Source: Odontocerum albicorne
Taxonomy: Eukaryota > Arthropoda > Insecta > Trichoptera > Odontoceridae
NCBI GenBank assembly: GCA_949825065.1
Contig: OX463841.1
Coordinates: forward strand, 22,952,916 to 23,016,915
Reading direction: 5' to 3'
Length of the DNA: 64,000 nt
Shown here: positions 1 through 11,485 of the stretch, in pieces
Layout: every line of letters starts with the position of its first letter
Position numbering within the stretch: position 1 is the stretch's first letter
Program-made: the position numbers and the translations under genes
The notes under the pieces: generated by a model
The model's input: only the letters and a program-made list of their open reading frames with translations
Database searches by the model: none
Told to the model about the DNA's origin: nothing

Positions 1-179
1 CCTAGAATTTGTTGAATCAAGTCGCGTTTTATTAAAGTTATTTGAAAGATATGACTGCATATTTGTTTAATTCTGATACACAGAGCAAAATGCCACTGTC
101 GACTTATCAACATAAAGTAGTGTTCATTGTCTAAAGGCAAACAACAAAGTGTTCAAATGACAGAATTGGGGTGGAATAG

Positions 180-310
180 CTCGACTCCTCGCATTCCTGA
201 GCGGCTCAGTGACGCGGAGCGGCACGGCCCCATTGACCGCACGGTCTGTCAACACATTCCTGGATCGTGGTCCGCCGGACGAGCGTCATAGAGCATAGAG
301 CGGCCACCCT
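180..310. other. GC- and CpG-rich patch next to the candidate minus gene
   Basis: A locally GC-rich tract with many CpG steps (gctcgactcctcgc, gacgcggagcggcacggcc, cggtctgtcaac) inside otherwise AT-rich DNA. It follows the stop of the 339-716 frame on the minus strand. It could be an unrecognised exon, a UTR or a piece of an old repeat. No protein match was recognised in six frames. Confidence 0.3.
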
Positions 311-338
311 GTTCATCACAGATCACCGATAATGCACA

Positions 339-716
339 CTAAAGATGCTCAGTTCCAGTTCGGTCCAAGTCCACCGAAGTTAGATTTGATTGTTTTTCAA
401 CTTCCATAAGAAAAAAATCTGCAAAGCGCCATTTAGAAGCGCCAAAAGCACTCCCATTACACTGTAAAATATTTAAGCTAAAGAAATTTCTTAAATGGCT
501 CAATTTTTCATCACACCAGAAAAAGAATTTTCTACAAAATACGTCATATAACGGGTCCTCCAATTCTTCGGCTTCATCGTCTGCTCTGAAGGAGTCAATT
601 TGAAAAGGCGTGTAGTTACTGGAAGCTTGGAAGGGCAATGCCTCAAAGGAAAACGTGCGATGCGCTGGGTCTACCATTGCCTTGTGTAGGGATGGATGGA
701 GAGGAATCGTCATGGG
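339..716 (-). CDS. Candidate terminal exon of a small unknown gene
   Basis: An open frame of 125 codons plus stop (TAG) on the minus strand. It is preceded by an acceptor-like 'cccattacag' (AG at 718-717) and starts in frame with CCC ATG ACG. The first half has the mixed composition of real protein, with an acidic stretch (DDEAEELEDP, about residues 43-52 of this exon) and balanced codon use. The second half is richer in Phe, Lys and AT-ending codons and may be intron read-through. No domain or family was recognised. Joined in phase to the upstream piece at 1429-1379 it would give about 142 residues with a hydrophobic start, so a small secreted or membrane protein is conceivable. The alternative is a chance frame beside the GC-richer tract at 180-310. 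Confidence 0.3.
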   Translation of the reverse strand, partial: PMTIPLHPSLHKAMVDPAHRTFSFEALPFQASSNYTPFQIDSFRADDEAEELEDPLYDVFCRKFFFWCDEKLSHLRNFFSLNILQCNGSAFGASKWRFADFFLMEVEKQSNLTSVDLDRTGTEHL

Positions 717-916
717 CTGTAATGGGAGTTACGATGCTCAGTAATGAGCGATACAATCGTTTCACTTAATTTTTTATACTTATTTTATCATGAAATTAAA
801 ATATTTTGTGAAGTGACGCAGCATTTTTTTTTGTATTTAGTTATTTAATCATAGATATACTCGTAATTCATAATAATTTTTTGCCATAGTTTGCAGTTCA
901 TAACTCCCACTGATTA

Positions 917-989
917 TAAAATATTTTAAATGCCACAAAGTGCGATAGATTTCAAATCTATCGCACTTTGTGGCATTTAAAATATTTTA
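917..989. repeat. Perfect 36-bp inverted repeat, 1-nt centre
   Basis: The arms 917-952 and 954-989 are exact reverse complements around a single C at 953. The ends are TAAAATATTTTA and the inner part carries gccacaaagtgcgatagat. With no mismatches it forms a near-continuous 36-bp stem if transcribed, or a cruciform as DNA. It lies inside the proposed 717-1378 minus-strand intron. Confidence 0.9.
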
Positions 990-1267
990 CTTCTTAATTA
1001 GGCATACGTCCTCTTTTACGACAACTGTATTATCTTCTGTTTTTTCCAAGCAGTTATGACTTTCGCTATAAGAGAGCAACTACGAAAATATCCTCTTAAT
1101 TTACTTTAGACTTGGACTGTTTTGTAACTGAACTGCCCATTGAATTACTTCACATTATCGAGCCAATTATTTTCTCGCTGTCATCTCACAATGGTTATTC
1201 TATGAAGCGTTTAAATAACACAATTTTAAATTGAGATTTAGCTTTTTATTTGTTGGATTGTTTTTCT

Positions 1268-1345
1268 TGTTAATATGATTATTTTATTCAATTGTTTTTT
1301 TGATTATTTTATTCAATTGTGTTGATTATTTTATTCAATTGTTTT
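1268..1345. repeat. Short tandem repeat, attattttattcaattg units
   Basis: Three near-identical copies of 'attattttattcaattg' separated by T runs or 'tgtt'. It is a simple AT-rich expansion with no coding content. Confidence 0.8.
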
Positions 1346-1378
1346 TTTTTTTCAATTATATTTTTTAAACATACTCAC

Positions 1379-1429
1379 CTTTTGTGTTACTACAGAGAAT
1401 TTAAATGCCGCCGTGAAAATTAACATCAT
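1379..1429 (-). CDS. Candidate first coding exon with hydrophobic start
   Basis: Minus-strand reading from a double ATG (1429-1424) gives 17 residues, MMLIFTAAFKFSVVTQK, ending exactly at a strong donor AAG|GTGAGT (donor 1378-1377). An in-frame TAA lies a few codons upstream, so the start must be local. Splicing to the acceptor at 717 would remove a 662-nt GT-AG intron and keep the frame into the 339-716 exon. The hydrophobic run resembles a weak signal peptide but has a Lys in its middle. The gene model is an inference; only the splice signals and open frames are directly seen. Confidence 0.25.
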
Positions 1430-1504
1430 CAACACCAGCAAATATTCTTAAATTATTGTAAACGATGCCGAGAAAATGACAACAAGCAGTCATTAAAGTG
1501 ACCT

Positions 1505-1680
1505 TCGCAGACTAGTTGATAAGACTTGTCTTTCCCCTGATGATTACAGATTTGACTCTCGATGGTACCCAAAGAAATAATATTCATGTGTTTTAAGATT
1601 CGTCTGCTAGCAACACTTGCTCGCATTAGACGTGTGCGAGTGTTGTTACCTTTCTACGCACCGTTAAATTTTCTACGCCT
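1505..1680 (+). repeat. tRNA-headed SINE, family 2 (5' part)
   Basis: A degraded tRNA-like head (gcagactagttgataagac ... gatttgactctcgatgg, remnants of A and B boxes) is followed by the family-2 body mark 'gtgcgagtgttgttacc'. The same head-plus-body order occurs at 19679-20010, 50518-50860 and, inverted, at 25570-25893 and 38258-38530. The 3' half is missing here. Confidence 0.6.
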
Positions 1681-2070
1681 ATCCAAATATAATGGCTTGA
1701 AATATTAGTTACGGGCCTTTTTAAGTGGTTCGAAGAATTGATTATTTTGTTTATACAATATACCACATTCTTCCTGCCACGTTCTTCAAAATATTAGCAT
1801 AATTAATTAGGATGTTTGAAGAAGGGTAATACGAGTATGTAATAGACGAAATTAATCGTTTCAAAGGCGTTCTAAAGCAATTTCGCTTTAATTTCATGAT
1901 ATTTGTTATACATAATACATCAATCAACACTTGCCGGGACTAACCAACAGATGGCGTCTCTAATAACAAATCCATACCATTCTCAATTAGTACCAACCTT
2001 TAGAAGTTACGTGTCAAACTTTCATGACATTCTGACATTGTTTCATTGAGTTACAGTGGTTTTAGTGACG
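1681..2070. other. Unassigned AT-rich DNA
   Basis: No coding, splice or repeat feature that I can name. It contains one TACGAGTA octamer (1830). Confidence 0.5.
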
Positions 2071-2074
2071 GTGT

Positions 2075-2164
2075 ATGGATGTAGAAAAGGCAAAGGATGT
2101 GATTCGAGGTAGGAAACCATGGCGATCTGTTCTGTCTGCCTACCTCGAGAGGGAAATGGTGTGA
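2075..2164 (+). pseudogene. LINE ORF2 extreme C-terminus
   Basis: ATG to TGA, 29 codons: MDVEKAKDVIRG followed by WRSVLSAYLEREMV and stop. This is the last segment of the non-LTR retrotransposon polyprotein family whose remains recur in this window (9735-9930, 13502-14265, 18316-18770, 18825-19012, 26640-26860, 40225-40770). All share a 'Cys-Met-x-Val-Glu-x-Ala-Lys ... Trp-Arg-x-Val-x-x-Ala-Tyr' ending. The reverse transcriptase itself is absent, as expected of a heavily 5'-truncated insertion. It does not encode a host protein. Confidence 0.65.
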
Positions 2165-2778
2165 TGGTATGTATATAACATAATTTCAAACATAAACTCA
2201 TTCTATCACACATTTTACTGTATTTAAATAAGACTATTTGAACTATTCCTTAACTTATGAAACAACCATTTTGAACATTTCCATTAACTAATATTAAATA
2301 AAGAAAGAAAAAAATTTTATCAAGTATTTTTCTGACAGATGTATGATTAGGTAAATAGTTTAAGTATTTCAAGTTGATTATATTTTCAAGTGTTGAAATA
2401 TAAATGCATATGTTAAATGTTATTTATATGTTACATATGTAAAGGGTTGTTAATATTGTGTAGTGTGTAGCATATCATGGCAGATACTTGCCAGTAGAAA
2501 GATTTGAAAATGTTTTTTATAAAACTGTGAATGTTCAGTTTTTACTCATTAAATGTCCTTTCTTGAAATGGTTATCGGATGAACGTTAATAAACTGATAA
2601 ATTATAATACTTAGCTACATTTCGTAGAATAATGCATAAATTAGGCATACGATTCCTTTAGATTTGATAGAAACGATACTTTCGTGTTTTTGTTGCTAAC
2701 AATGGAGAGTATACACCGTTACGTATTTCGTTTAGCGTAATATAATAAACCATTTATTTAATTTTTATTTTGTTTCAG

Positions 2779-2831
2779 GTAAGATCTCATCTCATCTTCT
2801 TTGAACTAAATGGTACGATAAGCGCCACTTA
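2779..2831 (+). other. Recursive splice site with possible RS-exon
   Basis: A pyrimidine-rich tract 'tttttattttgtttcag' is followed with no gap by 'gtaagat', so a good 3' splice site and a good 5' splice site abut at 2778|2779. This is the ratchet-point layout (YnNCAG|GTRAG) used to remove very long introns in steps. A second donor 'A|GTAAGT' follows at 2832, so the 53-nt segment could also be spliced as an RS-type exon; its first frame is open up to that donor. It implies a + strand gene with a long intron across this region. Motif seen directly; use is inferred. Confidence 0.5.
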
Positions 2832-2839
2832 GTAAGTTT

Positions 2840-4600
2840 TGGTGAGAAAAAAAACATATTTTTGCCTTAATATTTAAGACAGTTTTAAAATAATTCGAAT
2901 ACAATTAATTATAAACGAAGAAAGAATTATACAAGTATTACAAATGTGAAACTTTCTAAAGAAAAATATCAATGATGATTTTTTGGTAATAACTATTCAA
3001 ACTTTTATTAAATAATCATTTTCTTTTTTTTAATGCACTTTCTACGTACGCCATTTTTACTTAATTCGGTTATCTGTTCGAATTTCAGTGAATTTATGAT
3101 GAATCGATTATATTTAAAAACATACTAATTAGAATGATTTTAATGTGTAATTTTAAATTACGCCTTTGCTGACCTTGATAAAGGCATGTATAATAAAGTA
3201 AAGAGAATAAACTATGAATAAATAATACCAATATTTGAAATAGCTTTTCGTTATAAATAACTCATATACCTCAAGTGAAATCGGTAAACATACTCTAATT
3301 ACGTATATTTCAGTTTCGAAGCCAGTTACAAATTTTCTTCAATACTTTTGAAAATTATTATAGATATTTCTTTTCTCTTTTAATTAATTAGTTTGTATGT
3401 CCAAATCCAATAATAAATTAATTTTATTCATCAAACTGTCATAGATCCATGTAAAACCTCAAATCTGAAAAAGAAATCATTTAAATTTACAGTTTTTTTA
3501 ATATACTTTAGTAAACAATAAATTTTTTTATATACTGCCAAGTTATTTTTTTAATACTACAATTTGTTCATTTTATATTTACAATGAAAAATTAGCAAAA
3601 AGTATTTGATTTCTTGTCATAACGTTCGTTTTGAAATTTTAATTAAAATGCGTTGATATTAAAATTATGCATATTGTGGGTCATTCTTCATAAACGTATG
3701 ATGTTTTAACTTAAAACAAAGAATCTTAATTATCTTTTGGGAATTATATGCCAATTATATTAACTTAAGATCCAATAACAACCGTTAATTCAATTTAACG
3801 TTTAACAAACACATGCCATTAAGATTAAACATTAAATTTCAGGATTGGAGGCTTAGATATTAGTCAATTTATTTCAATTAAATCGCGCTTTTAAGACTCA
3901 TTATTTGGCAATAAAAAAAGCACCTTATCATTATCAAATTATATTTGGAATCCTAAATGCAGAAACCGATCTCGTTTTAATGCATGTTCATCAAATATTT
4001 TTTCTTTCGCAGTTGATTCCTTTTTAACAAATTCATCCTCACGTTTACGAAAGCAGACCAATATCAGATCGTAATGGATTCCATTATTAATATCACCCTC
4101 CGCTTAATTCTATAAGGCAGAATATCACGTTTTCCGTTTTGCAGTCGTCAATAAACATGAGCCTAAACTTACCTTAAAAATATTCGCCATCCCTAAACAT
4201 CCCTTTCTTGACTATTCTGACCTGATTGTATATGAAAAGGCTTACTTTTTACTCGGAAATTCTAGATCAAAGATTATATCCTGGAAAAAACTTTAAATGT
4301 GAATTTACGTTTCTTGAGAGTGCTGAGTGAGAAAGGAATTTTTTTTTCTTTTACATATTTGTTTATAATATATTTTTTAATTCGCATTTTTAAGCAATGT
4401 AGCACATGTCATTTAATTATATAAAGAGATGGACACTGCACAATTAATTCAAACAATTATTTAAATTCTACGTTAAAACGATTTGAAAATATTTGTTTCT
4501 CAATATCACACTAATTTTTATGAGATTTTGTGTCAATACCACATTAATTAAACCAAAATAGATGACGCGCATTGAACTCATTAGAAATAAAATATTCTGA
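2840..4600. other. AT-rich intron-like DNA, nothing recognised
   Basis: Strongly AT-rich sequence with T and A runs and stops in every frame. A donor-like AAG|GTAAGT lies on the minus strand at about 4171, but all three frames leading into it are closed. No gene, RNA or structured repeat was recognised. Confidence 0.5.
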
Positions 4601-4659
4601 CAAGATCAGTTTGTTTTTTTTATTTATTTAACGCAAACTTGATACATTCAGGTGAAATT

Positions 4660-4770
4660 ACGAACCGTAATTTTCGCGCCTACTCCATTGGTTCTAAACA
4701 CGGAGACTTTATGGCGCAAAAGACAGTGCTGTCTCTCAGACACGCTCTTTGACATGTCCTATTCACCAGT
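4660..4770 (+). repeat. SINE family 2, 3' body fragment
   Basis: 'gcctactccattggttcta' and 'cagacacgctctttgacatg' match in order the family-2 body marks at 50518-50860 (catactccagtggttctaa, ggccacgctcttcaacacg). The tRNA-like head is absent. Confidence 0.45.
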
Positions 4771-4779
4771 TTGGATATG

Positions 4780-7700
4780 TAGAAATGTAAAACCATAAAA
4801 TTGAATAAATGAATTGGGTAAATAATATGATAAGTTTTATGGGGCTTGTTAAAAAACTTAACATTTTTTAATTCGTTGACTTAAATTAATCATTAAATAT
4901 TTACATGAATATTTCAAATCTGTCATCAGCCAAGAAAGACATTACATTTCACATTTTTACTCGAATCACCCCATAGTTTTTTTTTATATGTTCCAAGCGA
5001 AACGAAATAGGTGGATCTTTAAAATGGATGGTTGAAATATGAATATTTCATTTTCAATTTCCAGGATTCATAATGCGTAGCAGAATGAAGGACTTTTATT
5101 CTATCCTTATCTTTAAAGTAATTCATAGTATTCCTCTCCGCAGAAGCAGCAGCCCAGCCATTTTTCACAGTTGGATGAACGAGCCCTTATTCTATTTTAT
5201 ATCTTTGCCTTTTTTGTCTCACGTTATTAACCGTGGCCCTTTAACTTTTAATGAAACGTCACCTAACGGTTGTAAGATTTCCTTTTTTAACAAATACTTG
5301 AACAAGGGATATTTGTGTACGACAATTTTTATTTGAAATGATTTTCCCTTCGTATTTATTTTACGGTTAAACTGCTTTTAATGAAACAATACTTTTTATT
5401 CTGAGTGTTTTTCTTCCGAGGAATATTAAGGTTAAGTCTTGTTGACTTTTAAGTTAAGTTTAAGTTCTTTAAGCTTTATAAACGAGTTTATTATTTTACA
5501 AACTCTGTTAATTAATGTGATGTTATGTTTCTTTTTTTTGTGTTGAGTTGAAATTTTTGATAATTTAATCATTATAAAATATAATAAGATAATAATTGTT
5601 TCTTAAACATTATTTTGACCTTCAAAAGTTCGATGGATCGGATGAAATCATAATGAATCTCTTCTTAATGAATAGAACATTTTTGGATTAAATAAGACAA
5701 CACAATAATGTGAAACTTAGTATTACGAATTCAAGTGTTCATTATTATCAAGTTATGCAATTTCATGTTTGTATATACAGTAAGATTTCTCAAAAAAAAA
5801 ATTAAACGAATTCACATTGAAACGTTCCATAACGCATTAAAAACGATCAACTATAAAGGCAAAAGCTTCGTCTCCATCACTTTCAACCCCATTCGTAATC
5901 ATCCCTCATTGCATCACCCCTCCCCCCTTGTGTCAGGGCCCCGAAGTCATATCGAAAACCTTCTTTGTGCATCTAATAGTGACATTTTTTTCTCAATCGT
6001 TCAAGTTAAATTTGACACTAGGATTTATTCATGTCAGACTTCAGTTTCTGCCTTTAGTGTACTTGGCCAGAGGAAATAGAAAGTATTTTAGTTGGTAAAA
6101 GACACCATCGTTCAGCAGAACACTGGATAGTGCGGAGTAAATTGATCCAGGCAATTAATCATAACCGCGACCCTTAAGAATAGTGAAAAACGTCTGACAA
6201 AAAAGAACTCATATATAGATTTGCACCCAAAGAAATAAATCGTATATGTATATTCAGCTTTGTCTTTTTATTTTGAGGGTTCCACATTGCATTTAGTCTT
6301 GAAATTTTTACATTAAAAATGTTGTCCTGCATGTTCTGTTATTTTTTTTTGTGGGAATGATTATTCCATAATATAATTATGACAACGAATCGCATTTCTA
6401 TTTATTTAATTCCTAGAATAAGTAGCGTAAAATTGCTATAAATGCCAGTTTAAATATTCATTAGAAGTCAAATTCACTTGACGGTGAACGCCTTTTTTCC
6501 CCATTTATATAAATTCCAAGTCGAAAAAAATGTGTCGTTTTGTGGTATTGTGCTATTTTTCATAACTGTTAACTAAGAGCTTTAAATTTAAGTTATTATT
6601 GAACATTTTTTCAAACATTTTGTGTTATATACTTTTCATTAAAAAAAATAAGAAATCCTATTTTACTATTTTTTATAGGTTTATTTACGACTTGAAATTC
6701 AATTCAAATACGATCCCTTCAAAATTCCACGAAGGTTTTTTTTTCCAAATATCATTTTAATGCGAAAAGTTTCAATACGTTATGTTTTTTACCCTTAAGG
6801 CTTTTTGTTGTTTTTGGTATTTTTCTCCGCTTATGACACATGGCATGGATGTTGTTATTTCGCTTATGATATTTTGATCAATGGGTCAATTTTTAAAGTT
6901 ACATTTGGGAGAAAGAAAATCGTATTAAGAAATTATAATGTTTTCCGACTTTGTTGAAATGAATATAATTCAAATATGTTTAATTTTAAGCTTACCATTC
7001 GTACCTAAACATTTCCCATATCTGTAATTCCCCCAAAACTGTTTGTTATCTTTATTAGTTTGCTTCTTTTTATATAAAAAAACAAGACAGTCAACCGATT
7101 TGCATTTATGTGAAATTTCACAACGTTGATGAAATAAAAAAAATTAATTGCTTTTTATTCTACTTATTTATAACTTGCAATTTCAGTGGTTGCTACATAA
7201 AATCTTCTCAATGTCTGCACAAGTTGAATATGTACTCTCAACTGTAATGAACAGAACGCTTATTTTGTGAGGATTGCTCAGTTGTAGAACTCCGCCGCGA
7301 AACTTATCTGTTTTCCAAGCATCATAGGTCTGGACTTGCTCCCAGTCGTTTTCCGTCGCGTCCCCACATAAAACATATTCATTTTGCATACTATCCTGCA
7401 GAAATGCATTTCACACAAGATTTCCATTGGCGATTCACACGAACGACGAGAAGAAACGAGACTTGGCAAGTCTTTTATTCGCGTACATTTTCCTACTTGC
7501 TATTTGTCTGATTCTGGCCGAGTTGTGACATATTTTTTGTAATCACTTTTAACTCTATACTGTATTTATAACTTTTGTTCATTTCTTATTCCCTGCCATT
7601 ATCCTTCCATATCTTCCGTGGTCTGACTAGTGATAGCATTGATTTGAACTATAATGCTAGCAAGCACTATTTAAACCGTAATTTTACTATAGTAAAACCA

Positions 7701-9700
7701 ATATCGCATATCTGCCTGTTCTGTCTTGTTCTATAGTGCAATAGCAATTATTTTTCTTATATCAGTATTTCAAATTTTCTCTCTTTTCAATCACATTTTT
7801 GTTTGACATATTCATGAATATCGTTAATATTATTACTTGTTTGAAATATTTTATTCTTCTTTCATCAGCCTACCATATATCCATTCACTGCTAAATTTAA
7901 ACCTTTCTTGCGCCATTATTTTTGGTTATTGATATTTTGTATCCAAGTCAATCCTAGTTGAGAGACGACTATATAGCCTGAATTTCAAAAATCCTGAATA
8001 GTTTTTAGTCTCTATTGTAGCGCCTTACAACAATATCTCATACGTTTCTCTCTGATTATATAACCCTTTCTTTACCACTTGTTCTGGACTATCTGTTCGA
8101 GTACATTATATTCCTTCTTTCGTTTGCAATATTTTTTTAATTTTATCAGCATAACATTATGTTATATAAATGCGATATAGTAAAAAGTTTTTTTTTCAAT
8201 CACAAGTTTACATTAGTTTTAATTATTGAAAAACCTTTATTTATTTATTCACACGGGACTTGATTTAATGTTGGTTAAAAAAAGGCATAAATATCTTAAG
8301 TAATTGCATTAACCTGGGTAGATAGGTATTTGTATAAACGAAACAAAAAGTGTTTTTTGTCTGACCTTAAGGTTAAATTCTTCCTGACCGTTTGATTTTA
8401 CGAGCGTTGTAATTTATCATTTTTATAAATTGTGCGGAATAACTACCTGTAGGAACCCTTTCTTGAATCATTTGAATGTTAAATTGTAATTTATGCACGA
8501 CAAAAGCCGCGTAAGTCGTTAAATCTTTTGTTGCCAAAGGATGGTCGGGTGAAATTTTCGTGGAGAAACGTGAAGCTTGTCGCATATTTTATGCATTCGT
8601 TAAAAGGGGTGATTTTTATTCAGCGATAAGATGTCTGTAATAATTTCATTTACATACACACTCTGCAAACCTCGATTAGATACGGGGCTCAAATCAATTC
8701 AAGTGCATTGAAACGATTACAAATTCCAGTTCATTTAAACCACATGGTAACAAGATAGGTCTACAATGGAGAATAATAACGAATCGTCACTCGAGAAAGT
8801 AGTCTCAGAACTTGTTTTCAGTCTATGGAACCCCGGCATTTCTGGGATAAGGAGACAAAAATGGCGATGACGACTTTAAATTGTACTTTTGGAAAAGTCA
8901 AATGAGTGTGAATTGTGACTATTTATTCTGAACTGTAAGAACAGTTCGCATAGTAACTTTCCAGTTATATTAATAATGTGAATTATTCCAAGTTTGGTTG
9001 TTGATTTGGAAAAACCTATTAGGAGTGATTTTTGAAACAAGATTAATTCAATAAAATATAGTATATCACAATATAGGGTTAAAGGTTTCTCACTTACTAC
9101 CCTCAACTTGCGTGCAAATATTTTTTTAAATAAATATTCGAGAATATTTTAGTTGTTGGTTTATGTCGTTACTAAATTTCAATCAACTGAAGCTATGAAT
9201 CGTCGTAAAAAAGTTTTTTTTAATTTTATTAATTATATTGATTCTCTTATTATGATTTTTTTGCTTTAACATTAATGACACATATCCTAATATGGGTCGA
9301 TTGCATATATCTTATTTAAAAGTATATCTTAAGCGTCATTTTATGTTTATATGGTATATGTTTATATTGGACACATATTGGTAGTTATTACCCGAAATAT
9401 AGTACGTGAAGTGCCAAAAATTAAATCAGATTTGTGGAATTTATCAAAGTTTAAAAACCCCTCAATAATTACACAAATATCTGTATGGAGTTTTTTTATA
9501 TTTCTCAAAGAAGAAATTATTCATTGATTTTTTTGAAATTTTAGAACTTTAGATATTTTGTTGTTTTCTAAAATATTTCACTATTACATATATATACAAT
9601 ATATACTCTCCGTAAATGATTTGTATGTAGGAAACCATTAAGAGGAATAAAATGTCTCTCCATAGATTATAAAGATTAACATTTACTCAATATAACTGGA
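4780..9700. other. AT-rich DNA without recognisable genes
   Basis: I checked the longer open frames here (5073-5336 and 5735-6079 on +, 7183-7469, 8373-8585 and 8876-9106 on -). They are AT-driven, Phe/Ile/Lys/Asn-rich or low in complexity, overlap one another, and match no family I know. No splice-bounded exon, tRNA or transposon end was recognised. The stretch is consistent with long intron or intergenic DNA. Confidence 0.5.
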
Positions 9701-9734
9701 TCAAACTAAATTTAATGTGTGTGGATGTGGATAG

Positions 9735-9930
9735 ACTGATTATAAAGTGGCTGGATCAAATGGACCAAATTTTGAAAGAAGATAAAGTGACAAATATCAA
9801 TAATAAAAAATATGCATGACGAGATGCATGAGTGTGAAGAAAGCGAAAGTGTGTGGTTGCATAGAAAAGTTCTGAGATATATTATCACTGCCTACTCCGC
9901 AAGGGTCACGGTGTGATGTTATGTATGTAT
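9735..9930 (+). pseudogene. LINE ORF2 C-terminal remnant
   Basis: The frame opens with WLDQMDQILKEDKV, the 'W-x-D-Q-(M/V)-x-x-I-L-x-E' signature also seen at 26640-26860 (WLDQMNEILKEGKIR) and 40225-40770 (WLDQVNNILEKENVKF). It is interrupted by TGA and a frameshift near 9818. It then continues as CMSVKKAKV and a decayed 'tactccgcaagggtcacgg' that corresponds to the ORF end. The fragment holds only the last 60 or so residues of a non-LTR retrotransposon polyprotein. Confidence 0.6.
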
Positions 9931-11369
9931 GAATGTCATCTAAATTTGCTTTGTTAAATACTACTAATAACTTTTAATTTAACTAATTATACTTTATAAA
10001 TTAGCGTCTATTTATTTCATTTATTAAGTTTTCTCTTTGTGAAAAAAAACTTTGCTGTAATATTTTAGTTCAAATATTTTCAAACGATGGTTTTTGTAAT
10101 ATTATATATAATACGAGTATGTGTAAAGAAATGTTTCATAGGTAAAATAAACTTCGATTTGATTCGATACAACGTGTGGTTTCTTTCATGGAGAGAAATG
10201 AAGAGTTATCGAGGTTAGGAGAGAACGTTGAATATTTCCAGCTTGATCGATTCCATCAAAGTTATATTTTGTTTTATTCATTTTTCGTTCATTAAGTTTT
10301 TTGTAATCTTATCTCACATTAATGAAAAATAAATCCTTAAATTTCGTCGTATTTTGATATGTTCAAGATTTAAAAAAACGTTTTTGACTTGTTCTTTGTA
10401 ATTTTACAAATTAAGGCGTAATTTATTAAAGCAATTAGTTGAAATATACAAAAATACAGTATTATGGTGCTCAATCCGTGTGTGATCTTGATGACTAAAC
10501 CCATCTTTATATATATCATATATATTCTAATCATTATGGTTTGATCTCATTTCACTTATTTCTTCTGTTTTTTTTTTATTAAATAAAAAAAAATCTAAAT
10601 TCAATGGATTTTTTTAATACTTTATTTTATTCCATATTAAAAAAATACAAATAAAGTTTCTTGTAGAAGCATAGCCTCTAACTTTTGCATACATTTTATT
10701 GTGTTCATGTAGCATGAAGGTTCTGCATACATTGATCAAATCTATTGTGAAAAGATAGGTGGTCTCAACAAGAGCCTTTGTTGTAATAAAATGACTTCAT
10801 TGCTTTATGATTAAGATGTTTTATTCATTGAGCAATCTTTATTATTTTTATTTTGTAATGTGAGAGGCCGAATTATACGAGTATTAGAGCTATTGTTATT
10901 TGTTAATTATAAACGGGATCGGAACAGATAAGACGAATATGACTTGACTCACATTGAAGATTGTCGATTCGATTACCAACAATGACCAAACAAACATTGT
11001 CTCAGATTATTTATTTTGAATGCAGCCCTTTTAATAATGTTTCAATATTTTTTTTCTTATAATATTATATAAATATCATATACTTAGACTTTTTGCGAAC
11101 CTTTTTACAATAATGAGTTTGGATTGTCTTTAGCAATGCATTCGAGCAATGCATTCGAGCAATGCAATTCGAGTTTAGACTCGTCAATATATGTACTCAA
11201 TGAAATTCAAGTAAACTGAAATCACTCTTAGTAATACCTTCTATAAATCGTCGACTTTCTGATACAAATTTATGTGTGCAAAATTTCGCAAAGTAAGATT
11301 TCGGTTAATTATCATTAAATTACCAACCTCTGGTATAAATTAGGATTTCACATAATCGAAAAATATGTA

Positions 11370-11485
11370 AGTTTTCAGCATATGTGCTGAAAAGAGTTTC
11401 AACTTTTAAATTGAAGTATCTCAGAAACATATCATTTAAGTTTCCAATTTGTGCCAAAAATCCAACGGCACACAACGATGCCTTT
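11370..11485 (+). repeat. Dispersed repeat R ('tctcagaaac' family)
   Basis: The order 'gagtttcaacttttaaattg', 'tatctcagaaac', 'ccaatttgtgccaaaaatcc' recurs at 42690-43900 (split by a SINE and a hAT element) and at 45480-45640. It is an old dispersed repeat without a visible ORF. Class unknown. Confidence 0.55.

Noticed and set aside
4160..4260. Minus-strand exon ending at AAG|GTAAGT
   Set aside because: All three frames leading into the donor contain nearby stops, and no acceptor is evident.
5073..6079. Frames of 87 and 114 codons as genes
   Set aside because: AT-driven composition, no splice or promoter signals, no recognisable motif.
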